Shown here: positions 56,182 through 64,000 of the stretch, piece after piece
How the letters are laid out: each line of letters opens with the position of its first letter
Position numbering within the stretch: position 1 is the stretch's first letter
Origin: Pseudochrobactrum asaccharolyticum
Lineage (GTDB): Bacteria > Pseudomonadota > Alphaproteobacteria > Rhizobiales > Rhizobiaceae
DNA length: 64,000 nucleotides
Assembly (NCBI RefSeq): GCF_003314995.1
Contig: NZ_QNRH01000004.1
Location: 248,001 to 312,000, forward strand
Reading direction: 5' to 3'
Notes under the pieces: model-generated
Databases searched by the model: none
Seen by the model: only the letters and a program-made list of their open reading frames with translations
Told to the model about the DNA's origin: nothing
Program-made: the position numbers and the translations under genes

Positions 56182-56784
56182 TTATTTTTTGCGGAAAGCG
56201 TCAAGAGACACAACATCGGCTGAAGGCTTGGCAGCTTCTTCTTCCGTTTCTGCTGTCTCAGTGCTGTCATCTTTGGCGGCGGTTTTGCTGCGGTCAGCTT
56301 TTTTGGCCGGTTTCTTCGCAGGCTTGGCCGCAGTCTCGGTATCATCCGTTGCAATGCTCTCATCCTGCGGGCGCAGTTCAGAGACGATTTCGAGATTATC
56401 CGTGTCATTGTCGCCGGTTGGCAAGGCAACGGACACATCAAATTCCAGCTCGAAATTCACCGACGGATCATAGAAGCCGCGAATAGCCGAGAACGGGATG
56501 ACCAGTTTTTCAGCGATTTCGCCAAAAGACAGACCAACTTCAAAAAGCTGCTCGGTGACCACCAGATCCCAATACTGGTGCTGCAGAACAATTGTCATCT
56601 GTTCAGGATATTTTTCCTTCAGACGAGATGAAATACGGACGCCCGGTGCTTCAGTCAGAAAGGTGATGAAGAAGTGATGATTGCCCGGCAGACCGGCCTT
56701 ATTCACTTCCATAAGCACTTTGCGGATAACGCCGCGAAGCGCATCCTGAGCAAGAATATCGTAACGGATAAGATCCTGAACCAT
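56182..56784 (-). CDS. sspB: SspB family ClpXP adaptor (alphaproteobacterial type)
   Basis: SspB tethers ssrA-tagged proteins to ClpXP. This 200-residue protein has the adaptor domain (about 1-155: DLIRYDILAQDALRGVIRKVLMEV, HHFFITFLTEAPGVRISSRLKEKYPEQMTIVLQHQYWDL, LSFGEIAEKLVIPFSAIRGFYDPSVNFELEF). A flexible linker rich in K, A, T and E follows, then the ClpX-binding tail VVSLDAFRKK. This is the domain-linker-tail design known from Caulobacter SspB-alpha. It heads the three-gene minus-strand group with DUF4169 and the ribbon-helix-helix protein, about 2 kb from ssrA, the source of the tag it recognises. Confidence 0.95.
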   Translation of the reverse strand: MVQDLIRYDILAQDALRGVIRKVLMEVNKAGLPGNHHFFITFLTEAPGVRISSRLKEKYPEQMTIVLQHQYWDLVVTEQLFEVGLSFGEIAEKLVIPFSAIRGFYDPSVNFELEFDVSVALPTGDNDTDNLEIVSELRPQDESIATDDTETAAKPAKKPAKKADRSKTAAKDDSTETAETEEEAAKPSADVVSLDAFRKK

Positions 56785-57230
56785 TAAATCCTTATCCCGC
56801 GGATTCGAGGAGTGTTGTCATAAATGTTGTCTAAGTCAGCATTGCCGCATGATCAATCGATAATCAATAACGGTTTGCCGCCAAAAACAGCATCGTCTGA
56901 TGCATTGGTACAGCAGCTTTTGTCCTTTGTGTGAAAAAAGCGCTGTATCCCTGTCTCATTATCAATATACCGCTGTAATGAAAGGTGAAAGGGATTTTTA
57001 TAATTATTACTTTTTCTAACGAAACCTCTCATTGTTTTACGTGTATTTTATCCCGAAAACCACCGCATATATTTCGGAACAGTTCCGGTGTTTTAACGTT
57101 TTAAGAGCTGCATTTGCCGGTTGACCATTTAAGGTTCCGTCACTATTTTCGCACTCCCTTCAGGCCGGAATAATGGCTGACACGCAGAGGCAGAGCGGTA
57201 ATCTGTCTGCTATTCTGAAAGTTTATTGAA
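56785..57230. other. Intergenic region between sspB and the Bcr/CflA gene
   Basis: About 445 bases between divergent genes, AT-rich around 56990-57060. It must contain promoters for both sides, but I cannot choose a convincing pair. No RNA gene, repeat copy or coding frame was recognised. Confidence 0.4.
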
Positions 57231-58448
57231 ATGTCTGTTCATTTGATACGCACTGCGCTGGTGCTTGGCTTTATATCGGCAATCGGGCCGTTTGCTATTG
57301 ATATGTATCTGCCCGCATTGCCTGCAATTGCCAAAGATTTGCATGCCAATGAGGCTGCGGTGCAGATGAGCCTGATGGTCTTTTTTCTGGCTACAGCGCT
57401 GATGCAGATGTTCTGCGGGCCGTTCTCCGATATTTATGGCCGTAAACTGCCACTCTATCTGGGGCTGGTTCTGTTTGCTGCCGGTAGTGTCGGTTCAGCA
57501 TTGGCGACCAATATTGAGATGCTGATTTTCTTCCGCTTTGTGCAGGGGATTGGTGCCAGCGCCGGAATGGTTGTGCCGCGTGCTATTGTGCGCGACCTTT
57601 ATACCGGAGCAGATGCTGCCCGACTGATGTCGATGCTGATGCTGGTTTTCTCGATCTCGCCAATTCTCGCGCCGCTGACCGGTAGCTTTATCATTGATGA
57701 TTTCGGCTGGCGCGGTGTGTTCTGGGCGGTATTGCTGGCAGCTATTCTGGGGCTTGCTCTGGTGTGCTTCGCGCAGGAAGAAACGCGTCCGGTAGAAAAA
57801 CGGATTTCCGGCGGGGTAGGGCGTGCTTTACGTGGCTATGCGCTTCTGATCCGCGACAGTAAATTTATCGGGCTGACCTGCATCGGTGGTTTTTGCATGG
57901 CTGCATTTTTTGTCTATCTCGCCAATTCGTCCTTTATCTTCATGGATAAATACGGTTTGAGCCCGCGCGAATATTCGCTGGTTTTCTCCGTGAATGCGAT
58001 TTCGTTTTTCGGTGCTTCGCAGTTCAACGGTATGCTGGCCAGCCGTTATGGTCTGAACCGTCTGGTGGCCTATGCGATAACCGGATATCTGGTGACGATG
58101 ATCACTATGGTATTGGCTGCGCTGCTGCTTTCGCAAAGCCTGTGGGTGATTATGACATTCCTGTTTATCGGTAATGCTTTTCTGGGGCTGGTTCTGCCCG
58201 GTACCAGCGTTTTGGCGCTGGATGATCATGGTGAGATTGCCGGTACAGCGGCGGCACTGCTCGGAACTTTGCAATTGCTGGTCGCGGCGGCAGCGATGGG
58301 GCTTAGCTCATTCATCATGAACGGCACTGTGCTGCCGATGCTGGTGGCTATTGCTTTGTGTGGTTTTTCCGGCTGGGTGCTGGCTTACCTGACAATTATG
58401 CGTCACGGTTTAAAGAAGCCTGCATCGCCCGAGACAATTATCCGATAA
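57231..58448 (+). CDS. Bcr/CflA family drug resistance exporter (MFS)
   Basis: A 405-residue major facilitator of the 12-helix drug:proton antiporter group. Typical Bcr features are FAIDMYLPALPAIAKDLHANEAAVQMSLMVFFLATALMQMFCGPFSDIYGRKLPL (helices 1-2 and motif A between 2 and 3), the RFVQGIGASAGMVVPRAIVRDL segment (helix 4) and SPILAPLTGSFIIDDFGWR (motif C region, helix 5). It probably exports hydrophobic or sulfonamide/bicyclomycin-like drugs; substrate unknown. No regulator is adjacent. The ribosome-binding site before ATG 57231 is weak. Confidence 0.9.
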   Translation: MSVHLIRTALVLGFISAIGPFAIDMYLPALPAIAKDLHANEAAVQMSLMVFFLATALMQMFCGPFSDIYGRKLPLYLGLVLFAAGSVGSALATNIEMLIFFRFVQGIGASAGMVVPRAIVRDLYTGADAARLMSMLMLVFSISPILAPLTGSFIIDDFGWRGVFWAVLLAAILGLALVCFAQEETRPVEKRISGGVGRALRGYALLIRDSKFIGLTCIGGFCMAAFFVYLANSSFIFMDKYGLSPREYSLVFSVNAISFFGASQFNGMLASRYGLNRLVAYAITGYLVTMITMVLAALLLSQSLWVIMTFLFIGNAFLGLVLPGTSVLALDDHGEIAGTAAALLGTLQLLVAAAAMGLSSFIMNGTVLPMLVAIALCGFSGWVLAYLTIMRHGLKKPASPETIIR

Positions 58449-58468
58449 TTTATCGGTACAAACAAAAT

Positions 58469-58498
58469 AAGGCATCGGGGAAATCCGGTGCCTTTTTC
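58469..58498 (+). terminator. Terminator after the Bcr/CflA gene
   Basis: AAGGCATCGG pairs with CCGGTGCCTT (one G-U) around GGAAAT, then TTTTTC. It ends 20-30 bases before the 3' end of the convergent ssrA gene. Confidence 0.85.
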
Positions 58499-58519
58499 AT
58501 ATGCAGATATAGAAGAGAG

Positions 58520-58862
58520 AAAGTGGAGGCTTCTGTTGCCAGGTGCCTCCGAACCCCGCCTTAAGGGGCTAACCCTAAGGACTTAGGTCGGGTTTCCCGC
58601 ACCGCCATTAGGCAGCGAGAGCGTAACCCTGAGCTTTGTTGTCATTTGCAACTACTCAATTAGCCCGATAACGGTGGTACAATGCCGAGTGAAAGATCAA
58701 CCTTTACGCCCTTGTCGATCCTATTTCGCCCCCGCCACAATACAGCCGTTTCAGTCTAAGCTGTATTCTGGTGGAGGCGCCGGGTACCGCCCCCGGGTCC
58801 AATAGGTTTATTACGTAGTCCATTTATCACCATAGCCGGTCAAGCCGACACTGGTTATATAG
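58520..58862 (-). ncRNA. ssrA: Circularly permuted two-piece tmRNA
   Basis: tmRNA rescues stalled ribosomes. On the minus strand the acceptor half comes first and ends in CGCCTCCACCA at 58779-58769, with CCA encoded. A spacer containing an AATACAGC/GCTGTATT hairpin follows. Then the coding half begins GGGGGCGAAATAGGATCGAC at 58733. GGGGGCG and CGCCTCC pair to make the seven-base-pair acceptor stem, which proves the permuted order known in Alphaproteobacteria. The tag reading frame gives ANDNKAQGYALAA then TAA, ending in the usual ALAA degron. Ends are approximate: the coding half ends in a GGAGGC/GCCTCC hairpin near 58525, and the 5' end of the acceptor precursor lies near 58850-58870. Confidence 0.95.
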
Positions 58863-59159
58863 GAGGCTTCTGCCCGCTTGAAAAGAGGGCAAAGCGCTTT
58901 CGATGCTTTTGCTTACGAAAAATATGCGGTTTGGCGAATTTATAACTGCGCCATCATTTATCAAAAAAGACTGAAATAACAGTTTGATGCGTTTTCCGGC
59001 ACTCTCACGATATAACGCATTGACAGCTTCTGCGTGCTGGTCAATTCTTTCATAATATACAGGTAATTAAATTAAATGGCGATTCATTAGCCATTGGAGC
59101 AATTACCCTGTTGAGATTTAACGGCCGTAAAAGCGGTCAGATTGAAGGAGAATGGTTTC

Positions 59160-59471
59160 ATGACTGATTATCTAGCCGATGTGCGCCGTTACGATGCAGC
59201 TGCTGATGAGGCTGTTGTTGACAAGATCGTAAAGCATCTTGGTATCGCTCTGCGCAGCCGCGATGCGTCGCTGGTTGCAGCGTCTGATCCGAGCGAACTC
59301 GCAACTGTTCGCACCAGCTGGCTTGGCCGCAAACTCGGCGTTGAAGATGATGCCAAAGCTGAAGCAGTTATCGCCAGTGTGGTAGAAACCATGAAAGGCG
59401 ACCATAACAAGCAACGCGTGACTTTCTATTATCTCTGCGCAAAGTCGCTCGGTAAGCTGGAAAGCCTCTGA
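59160..59471 (+). CDS. DUF2853 family protein
   Basis: A 103-residue soluble, helical protein matching DUF2853: MTDYLADVRRYDAAADEAVVDKIVKHLGIALRSRDASLVAASDPSEL and WLGRKLG. The family is restricted largely to Alphaproteobacteria and some Bacteroidetes, and I know of no assigned function. I start at ATG 59160, with GGAG nine bases upstream, rather than at the in-frame ATG six codons earlier that lies before the ribosome-binding site. It stands alone with its own terminator. The 290 bases upstream to ssrA hold AT-rich sequence and no clear promoter. Confidence 0.88.
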   Translation: MTDYLADVRRYDAAADEAVVDKIVKHLGIALRSRDASLVAASDPSELATVRTSWLGRKLGVEDDAKAEAVIASVVETMKGDHNKQRVTFYYLCAKSLGKLESL

Positions 59472-59479
59472 GATTTTTT

Positions 59480-59508
59480 AAAAGCCCCGCCTAGAGCGGG
59501 GCTTTTTT
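59480..59508 (+). terminator. Terminator after DUF2853 gene
   Basis: AAAAGCCCCGC and GCGGGGCTTTT form an eleven-pair stem with a CTAGA loop and a T-run. Confidence 0.93.
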
Positions 59509-59593
59509 ATTGCTGTTCCGATCAACATGATGTGTTGTGGGCAGTGCAGGATTAATAGGTGATCTTTCTGCGCGGACGGGTTAAATAGTATCT

Positions 59594-60388
59594 ATGCGTA
59601 CATATCTTGATCTTCTTCAGCACGTCCTCGACAATGGCACAGATCGCGGTGACCGTACCGGTACCGGAACACGATCTGTTTTCGGCTATCAGATGCGTTT
59701 TGATCTCGCGCAGGGCTTTCCTGTTCTGACGACCAAAAAGCTGCATTTGCGCTCTATCATCCACGAATTGCTGTGGTTTTTGCGCGGTGACACCAATATT
59801 TCTTATCTTAAAGAGAATGGTGTGAGCATCTGGGACGAGTGGGCTGACGAGAATGGCGACCTTGGCCCTGTCTATGGTGCGCAGTGGCGTTCATGGCCTG
59901 CACCGGATGGCACGCATATCGATCAAATTGCGAATCTTATGAAGGATTTGCAGCAAAATCCTAATTCAAGACGTTTGATTGTTTCTGCATGGAACCCTGC
60001 GCTGGTCAATGAAATGGCCTTGCCGCCATGCCATTGTCTGTTCCAGTTCTATGTGGCTGACGGTAAATTATCTTGCCAGCTTTATCAGCGTTCGGCGGAT
60101 ATTTTCCTTGGCGTACCGTTTAATATCGCTTCTTATGCGCTGCTCACCATGATGATTGCGCAGGTTGCCGGTTTGAAGCTGGGTGAGTTTGTGCACACAC
60201 TCGGTGATGCGCATCTTTATCATAACCATTTTGATCAGGCGAAACTGCAGCTGAGCCGCGAGCCTAAAGCGCTGCCGGTGATGGAAATCAATCCGGAAAT
60301 CAAGGACCTGTTTGCGTTCCGCTTTGAGGATTTCAAGCTGGTTGGTTATGAAGCCGAGGCGTCAATCAAAGCACCGATTGCGGTATAA
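59594..60388 (+). CDS. thyA: Thymidylate synthase
   Basis: ThyA makes dTMP from dUMP with methylenetetrahydrofolate as carbon donor and reductant. At 264 residues it equals E. coli ThyA in length. It shows [44 protein letters not shown], the nucleophile C146 in [12 protein letters not shown], the dUMP-binding [19 protein letters not shown], and GDAHLYHNH. Its ribosome-binding site is weak. folA follows after three bases, so the dihydrofolate produced here is recycled by the product of the next gene. Confidence 0.98.
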   Translation: MRTYLDLLQHVLDNGTDRGDRTGTGTRSVFGYQMRFDLAQGFPVLTTKKLHLRSIIHELLWFLRGDTNISYLKENGVSIWDEWADENGDLGPVYGAQWRSWPAPDGTHIDQIANLMKDLQQNPNSRRLIVSAWNPALVNEMALPPCHCLFQFYVADGKLSCQLYQRSADIFLGVPFNIASYALLTMMIAQVAGLKLGEFVHTLGDAHLYHNHFDQAKLQLSREPKALPVMEINPEIKDLFAFRFEDFKLVGYEAEASIKAPIAV

Positions 60389-60391
60389 GAT

Positions 60392-60895
60392 ATGATTGTA
60401 TCATTTGTTGTTGCTGTTTCAGAAAATGGTGTGATCGGGCGTGATAATGGCATGCCGTGGCGTCTTTCCACTGACTTGCAGCGCTTCAAGAAACTCACGC
60501 TCGGCAAGCCGGTGGTGATGGGGCGCAAGACATGGGAATCGCTTGGCCGCCCGTTGCCGAACCGCACCAATATTGTCATCACCCGTGATACGGATTATGC
60601 CGCAGAGGGCGCGTTGGTTGTACCGTCAATTGATGAGGCGCTGATGGCTGGTGAAAAAGCGGCACAAGCAGCCGGTGTTGATGAAATTTGCATCATCGGC
60701 GGCGCGCAGATTTATGCACAGGCGATGGATAAAGCCACGCATCTGCATGTGACGCATATTGAAGCGTCAATTGATGGCGATGCTTTTTTTGGTCCTGTTG
60801 ATCCGCTCGTTTGGCAGATCACCAGCGAAGAGCATGTGCCTGCGGGTGAGAAAGACAATTATGCGACCCGCTATGTGGTTTATGAGCGCCGGTAA
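60392..60895 (+). CDS. folA: Dihydrofolate reductase
   Basis: A 167-residue NADPH-dependent reductase that regenerates tetrahydrofolate. Features: SFVVAVSENGVIGRDNGMPWRLSTDLQRFK with the active-site acid at D28, VMGRKTWESLGRPLPNRTNIVITR (cofactor-binding GRKTWES) and EICIIGGAQIYAQAM. It lies three bases behind thyA, the common thyA-folA operon. Repeat copy C starts right at its stop codon. Confidence 0.97.
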   Translation: MIVSFVVAVSENGVIGRDNGMPWRLSTDLQRFKKLTLGKPVVMGRKTWESLGRPLPNRTNIVITRDTDYAAEGALVVPSIDEALMAGEKAAQAAGVDEICIIGGAQIYAQAMDKATHLHVTHIEASIDGDAFFGPVDPLVWQITSEEHVPAGEKDNYATRYVVYERR

Positions 60896-60998
60896 AGCAT
60901 TTGCGAGCTAAAAACGGGCACCGGTTTTGCGCAGGATAAGGCATAAGAATACACAATCAGAGCGGATTTACTGTTTTTGCCATAAATGAAACCGCTCT
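60896..60998 (+). repeat. Dispersed intergenic repeat, copy C (after folA)
   Basis: A diverged copy with the same block order as A and B: AGCATTTGCGAGCTAAAAACG, CACCGGTTTTGCGCAGGATAAGGCATAAGAATACA, then a hairpin with arms AGAGCGG (60959-60965) and CCGCTCT (60992-60998) extended by imperfect pairs. It begins within one base of the folA stop. Confidence 0.7.
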
Positions 60999-61097
60999 AA
61001 TTGCCTGATCATGGTCAGGAAATGCCTGTTTTTTACCATGCTGATCAACTAATTTGACTGAAAATTGCAAAAGCGTGATGAATCTTCGTGTCTTGCG

Positions 61098-61126
61098 TTG
61101 AAAGAGTGCTTTTGCGTACCTATAAA
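61098..61126 (+). promoter_or_regulatory. Promoter of hflK
   Basis: TTGAAA (61098-61103) and TATAAA (61121-61126) are separated by exactly 17 bases, about 60 bases before the hflK start. This is close to a sigma-70 consensus. The CCTATAAA around the -10 also leaves room for a heat-shock sigma factor. Confidence 0.65.
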
Positions 61127-61188
61127 CGGAACATACTGATTGATGAATAGAGGTGTTCCGCCTCTGACATCTGGCACGAGAGGTGAGG

Positions 61189-62331
61189 ATGCCCTGGAGT
61201 AATCAAAATGGCGGCGGCCCATGGGGCGGCGGCGATAAAAATGGCGGATCCGGCAACGGCGGTTCCAATAATGGCGGCTCTAATCAGGGCGGACCATGGG
61301 GACAAGGCCCTAAAGGACCGCGCGGAGGCCCCGGCGGAACTCCTCCGGATCTGGAAGATATTCTGCGCAAAGGTCAGGATCGTCTGAAAAAGGTGATCCC
61401 GGGCGGTGGCGGCAATGGTGGCGGTCCGGCTATGTTCGTGATCGGTGCGGTTGCGCTGGCCGGTTTCTGGCTGTTTCAGGCCATGTATACTGTGCAGCCT
61501 GATGAGCTTGCTGTTGAGATGCGCTTCGGTGTGCCGAAGGAAGTCGTTTCTGAGCCGGGCCTGCATTTCCATCTCTGGCCGATTGAAACTTATGAAAAAG
61601 TCTCAACCGGTGAACGCCAGATCAATATTGGCGGTCAGGGCACCCGTGGTGCCACACAGGGTCTGATGCTGACCGGTGACCAGAACATTGTTAATGTTCA
61701 GTTCTCCGTGCTTTATCGTGTTTCCGATCCGCGTTCTTACCTGTTTAAGGTACAGGATCCTGACAATATGGTTCGTCAGGTTTCTGAAAGCGCGATCCGT
61801 GAAATCGTTGGCCGCCGTCCTGCACAGGACGTGTTCCGTGATAATCGTGCGGCCATTGCTGAATCGGTACGTGATATCGTTCAGGCAACATTGAACGGCT
61901 ATGGCGCGGGTATCCAGATCACAGCACTTTCCATCGAAGATGCAGCGCCGCCGCGTGAAGTGGCCGATGCCTTTGATGAAGTACAGCGTGCTGAACAGGA
62001 TGAAGACCGTTTCGTCGAAGAAGCAAACCAGTATTCTAACCAGAAGCTGGGTCAGGCTCGCGGTGAAGCTGCGCAGGTTCGTGAAGATGCTGCCGGTTAT
62101 AAAACCCGTATGGTTCAGGAAGCAGAAGGTGAAAGCCAGCGCTTTAACTCTGTCCTGAGTATTTACAAGCAGTCTCCTGATGTTACCCGCGATCGTCTCT
62201 TCATTGAGACCATGGAGCAGGTGCTGAAAGACAGCAATAAAGTGATTATCGAAGGCGGCAATAATGTTATGCCATATTTGCCCCTGACTGAGCTGATGCG
62301 TCAGCAGAATAAAGCGGGAGGCAGCCAGTAA
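61189..62331 (+). CDS. hflK: FtsH protease regulator HflK
   Basis: An SPFH/band-7 membrane protein that with HflC forms a large periplasmic cage around FtsH. The 380-residue protein has a Gly/Asn/Trp-rich cytosolic N-terminus (about 1-75), one membrane helix (about 78-99), the SPFH domain (TVQPDELAVEMRFGVPKEVVSEPGLHFHLWPIE...VNVQFSVLYRV) and a long coiled coil (RAEQDEDRFVEEANQYSNQKLGQARGEAAQVREDA). I start at ATG 61189 behind GAGG; a GTG six bases earlier is in frame. The stop overlaps hflC as TAATG. Confidence 0.94.
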   Translation: MPWSNQNGGGPWGGGDKNGGSGNGGSNNGGSNQGGPWGQGPKGPRGGPGGTPPDLEDILRKGQDRLKKVIPGGGGNGGGPAMFVIGAVALAGFWLFQAMYTVQPDELAVEMRFGVPKEVVSEPGLHFHLWPIETYEKVSTGERQINIGGQGTRGATQGLMLTGDQNIVNVQFSVLYRVSDPRSYLFKVQDPDNMVRQVSESAIREIVGRRPAQDVFRDNRAAIAESVRDIVQATLNGYGAGIQITALSIEDAAPPREVADAFDEVQRAEQDEDRFVEEANQYSNQKLGQARGEAAQVREDAAGYKTRMVQEAEGESQRFNSVLSIYKQSPDVTRDRLFIETMEQVLKDSNKVIIEGGNNVMPYLPLTELMRQQNKAGGSQ

Positions 62332-63254
62332 TGGGTCAGAATCGTTTGCCTTTTATCGTTGGTGCGCTCGCTGTTGTCGCATTTTTGGTTTACTCCTCGG
62401 TTTTTGTGGTCAATGAACGCCAGCAAGCGATCGTCTCGCGCTTTGGTCAGATTGTTGATGTGAAAGCCGAGCCTGGTATTTATTTCAAGCTGCCATTTGC
62501 CTTTGCTGAGGCAGATAATGTGCAGCTGATTGATGACCGTATGCTGCGCTTTGATCTGGACGATATTCGCGTTCAGGTTTCCGGCGGTAAGTTCTATGAT
62601 GTGGATGCGTTCCTCGTTTACCGCATTACCAATGCCCGTAAATTCCGTGAAACTGTTTCGGCAAATACAATGCTTGCTGAACAGCGTCTGCGTACTCGTC
62701 TCGATGCGGCTCTGCGTCAGGTTTACGGTCTGCGCGGCTTTGAATCGGCTCTGTCGGAAGAACGCGGCAGCATGATGCGTGAAGTGCGTGATCAGTTGCG
62801 TCCGGATGCGGAATCCCTTGGTCTGACCATTGAGGATGTGCGTATTCGCCGTACTGACCTGACTGCTGAAGTTTCCCAGCAGACTTTTGATCGTATGAAG
62901 GCCGAACGTCTTGCCGAAGCTGAACGTCTGCGTGCGCGTGGTCGTGAAGCAGCACAGCGTATCAAAGCTGTTGCTGATCGTCAGGTTGTGGAAATCGTTT
63001 CCGAAGCCAGCCGTGACTCTGAAGTCCTGCGCGGTGAGGGTGAAGCAGAACGTGGTCGTATTTTTGCGGAAGCCGCAAATCAGGATCCTGACTTCTATGC
63101 ATTCTACCGTTCGATGAATGCCTATCGTCAGGCCTTGCAGGCTGAAGGCACAACCATGGTTCTGTCGCCGGATTCACAGTTCTTCCGCTTCTTTAAGGAT
63201 GCAGCCGGTAAACTGACAACGCAGCCTGCGGGCGCCGGACAGACCGCTCAGTAA
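62331..63254 (+). CDS. hflC: FtsH protease regulator HflC
   Basis: The partner of HflK, 307 residues: an N-terminal membrane anchor (about 6-24, LPFIVGALAVVAFLVYSSVFVV), the SPFH domain starting NERQQAIVSRFGQIVDVKAEPGIYFKLPF, and a coiled coil (RMKAERLAEAERLRARGREAAQRIKAVADRQVVEIVSEASRDSEVLRGEGEAERGRIFAEAA). The end (FYAFYRSMNAYRQALQAEGTTMVLSPDSQFFRFF) is strongly conserved in HflC. Translation is coupled to hflK. Confidence 0.95.
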   Translation: MGQNRLPFIVGALAVVAFLVYSSVFVVNERQQAIVSRFGQIVDVKAEPGIYFKLPFAFAEADNVQLIDDRMLRFDLDDIRVQVSGGKFYDVDAFLVYRITNARKFRETVSANTMLAEQRLRTRLDAALRQVYGLRGFESALSEERGSMMREVRDQLRPDAESLGLTIEDVRIRRTDLTAEVSQQTFDRMKAERLAEAERLRARGREAAQRIKAVADRQVVEIVSEASRDSEVLRGEGEAERGRIFAEAANQDPDFYAFYRSMNAYRQALQAEGTTMVLSPDSQFFRFFKDAAGKLTTQPAGAGQTAQ

Positions 63255-63269
63255 GGGTCGGATACGATT

Positions 63270-63455
63270 GTGAATGATCTGATAACAGCCATAGGATTGC
63301 TTCTCGTTTTAGAGGGGCTTCTCTATGGCGGCTTTCCGCACTTCGCCAGACGTATGGCCAGAGATGTGTCAGAAGCACCGGAAAATTATCTGCGTACAGC
63401 AGGTATGATTGCGCTGGTTCTGGGTGTCGGTGTGGTATGGCTGGTCAGAGGCTGA
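63270..63455 (+). CDS. DUF2065 family small membrane protein
   Basis: A 61-residue protein with two membrane helices (NDLITAIGLLLVLEGLLYGGFP and YLRTAGMIALVLGVGVVWLV) and the conserved GLLYGGFPHFARRMA loop of DUF2065. The E. coli member, YjeT, also sits beside hflC, so the pairing with HflKC is long conserved; its role is not established. The start is GTG. It lies 15 bases after hflC in the same direction, and a terminator follows. Confidence 0.88.
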   Translation: MNDLITAIGLLLVLEGLLYGGFPHFARRMARDVSEAPENYLRTAGMIALVLGVGVVWLVRG

Positions 63456-63471
63456 TCTGCCGAAATTGAAC

Positions 63472-63507
63472 AAAAAAGGCGTATGGTTTTCCATACGCCT
63501 TTTTATT
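63472..63507 (+). terminator. Terminator after hflK-hflC-DUF2065
   Basis: AAAAAAGGCGTATGG pairs with CCATACGCCTTTTT around a TTTT loop, then ATTT. It separates this operon from the following protease gene. Confidence 0.93.
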
Positions 63508-63637
63508 TCCGGAGTGTGTTGTCTTTCATCTGATCGCTTAGTGAAGTGAAGGTGTTTGACCGTGACATGCTCTGGCCTTATTTTACTTCCAATCGGTTGT
63601 AAGCATCAAAAAATAACAGAAGCAGGCGGAGTCCCAG

Positions 63638-64000
63638 ATGGTTCGCATTCAGAATAAAAGCACGGGTTTGTTTTCTATGCGAGCGGCTCTTGCTGCCTTG
63701 TCCGTAAGCACAGTGTTGCTGAGCTCTGTCAGCGGCTATGCGCAGGATAAACCTGCTGCAGAGGCACCACAGACATCGCCGGTGATTGCGGGCAAGCTCG
63801 CGCCTCTGGGGCAGTCTGTTGCGGGGCCTGCTTCCGTTGCTGATATGGCTGAGGGCTTGCTGGATGCGGTTGTGAATATCTCGACCTCGCAGACCGTGAA
63901 GGACGAGAATGGTGAGGAAAAGGCTGAGCCAGCACCGGAAGTGCCGGACGGTTCGCCGTTTCAGGAATTCTTTGATGATTTCTTCTCTGAAGAAAATCAG
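63638..64000 (+). CDS. Do/DegP-type periplasmic serine protease, 5' part
   Basis: The first 121 residues of a gene cut by the window end. A signal peptide (about 1-35, RAALAALSVSTVLLSSVSGYAQ) is followed by a short linker. The segment after it (SVADMAEGLLDAVVNISTSQTV, then EVPDGSPFQEFFDDFF) is the start of the DegP/HtrA protease domain, including the long LA loop of DegP proteins. The catalytic triad and PDZ domains lie beyond the window. The start has GGAG six bases upstream. Its place after hflKC groups envelope quality-control functions. Confidence 0.88.
   Translation, partial: MVRIQNKSTGLFSMRAALAALSVSTVLLSSVSGYAQDKPAAEAPQTSPVIAGKLAPLGQSVAGPASVADMAEGLLDAVVNISTSQTVKDENGEEKAEPAPEVPDGSPFQEFFDDFFSEENQ

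Noticed and set aside
58520-58872. Integrated element at ssrA
   Set aside because: The 11-bp direct repeats flank only the RNA gene itself, and no integrase or phage gene is present in the window.

Overview
This window is core chromosome from an alphaproteobacterium of the order Rhizobiales. The best fit is the Brucellaceae. The evidence is the gene order of the division/cell-wall cluster through lpxC, bamD, recN and ligA, the circularly permuted tmRNA, the alpha-type SspB with its DUF4169 and ribbon-helix-helix neighbours, and close protein resemblance to Brucella/Ochrobactrum MraY, MurG and MurD. By eye the base composition is near 50% GC, lower than Brucella. That would suit a relative such as Pseudochrobactrum, but the genus is inference.

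Layout. 1-4.7 kb: the end of ettA, a 143-bp palindrome, tam, a MOSC protein, a DUF2293 protein, then an ArsR-methyltransferase fusion regulator with a palindromic operator, next to metF. 4.9-11.0 kb: a 28-residue membrane peptide and four peptidoglycan hydrolases (MltB-type transglycosylase, GH25 lipoprotein, AmiD-type amidase, SLT transglycosylase) with a TerB/DnaJ protein. 11.1-11.5 kb: RNase P RNA. 11.9-31.6 kb: the dcw cluster rsmH-ftsL-ftsI-murE-murF-mraY-murD-ftsW-murG-murC-murB-ddl-ftsQ-ftsA-ftsZ. It has no mraZ at its head and stem-loops sit in most of its gaps. 31.7-37.9 kb: lpxC, bamD, recN, ligA.

38-51 kb is mixed housekeeping: azlCD, an aminopeptidase P, prmA, a Sco copper chaperone with an unlisted 59-residue membrane protein upstream, a hexapeptide acetyltransferase, creA, mntH, a dicarboxylate/amino-acid symporter, uvrD with a decayed Nudix gene coupled to its 3' end, and a kinase-like protein. 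51.8-55.6 kb is a large AsmA protein. 55.6-64 kb holds sspB-DUF4169-RHH, a Bcr/CflA exporter, two-piece tmRNA (ssrA), DUF2853, thyA-folA, and hflK-hflC-DUF2065-degP (cut by the window end). This last stretch groups trans-translation tagging, the ClpXP adaptor and membrane/periplasmic proteolysis.

The window is mainly vegetative chromosome. I see no phage, transposon, CRISPR or defence locus. The less explained material is in the non-coding and small features: a three-copy intergenic repeat family (one copy bounded by perfect 13-bp inverted repeats), the palindrome after ettA, a palindrome-rich in-frame insert in uvrD, the internally deleted Nudix gene, the stem-loop punctuation of the dcw cluster, and several small ORFs with good ribosome-binding sites or start/stop overlaps.
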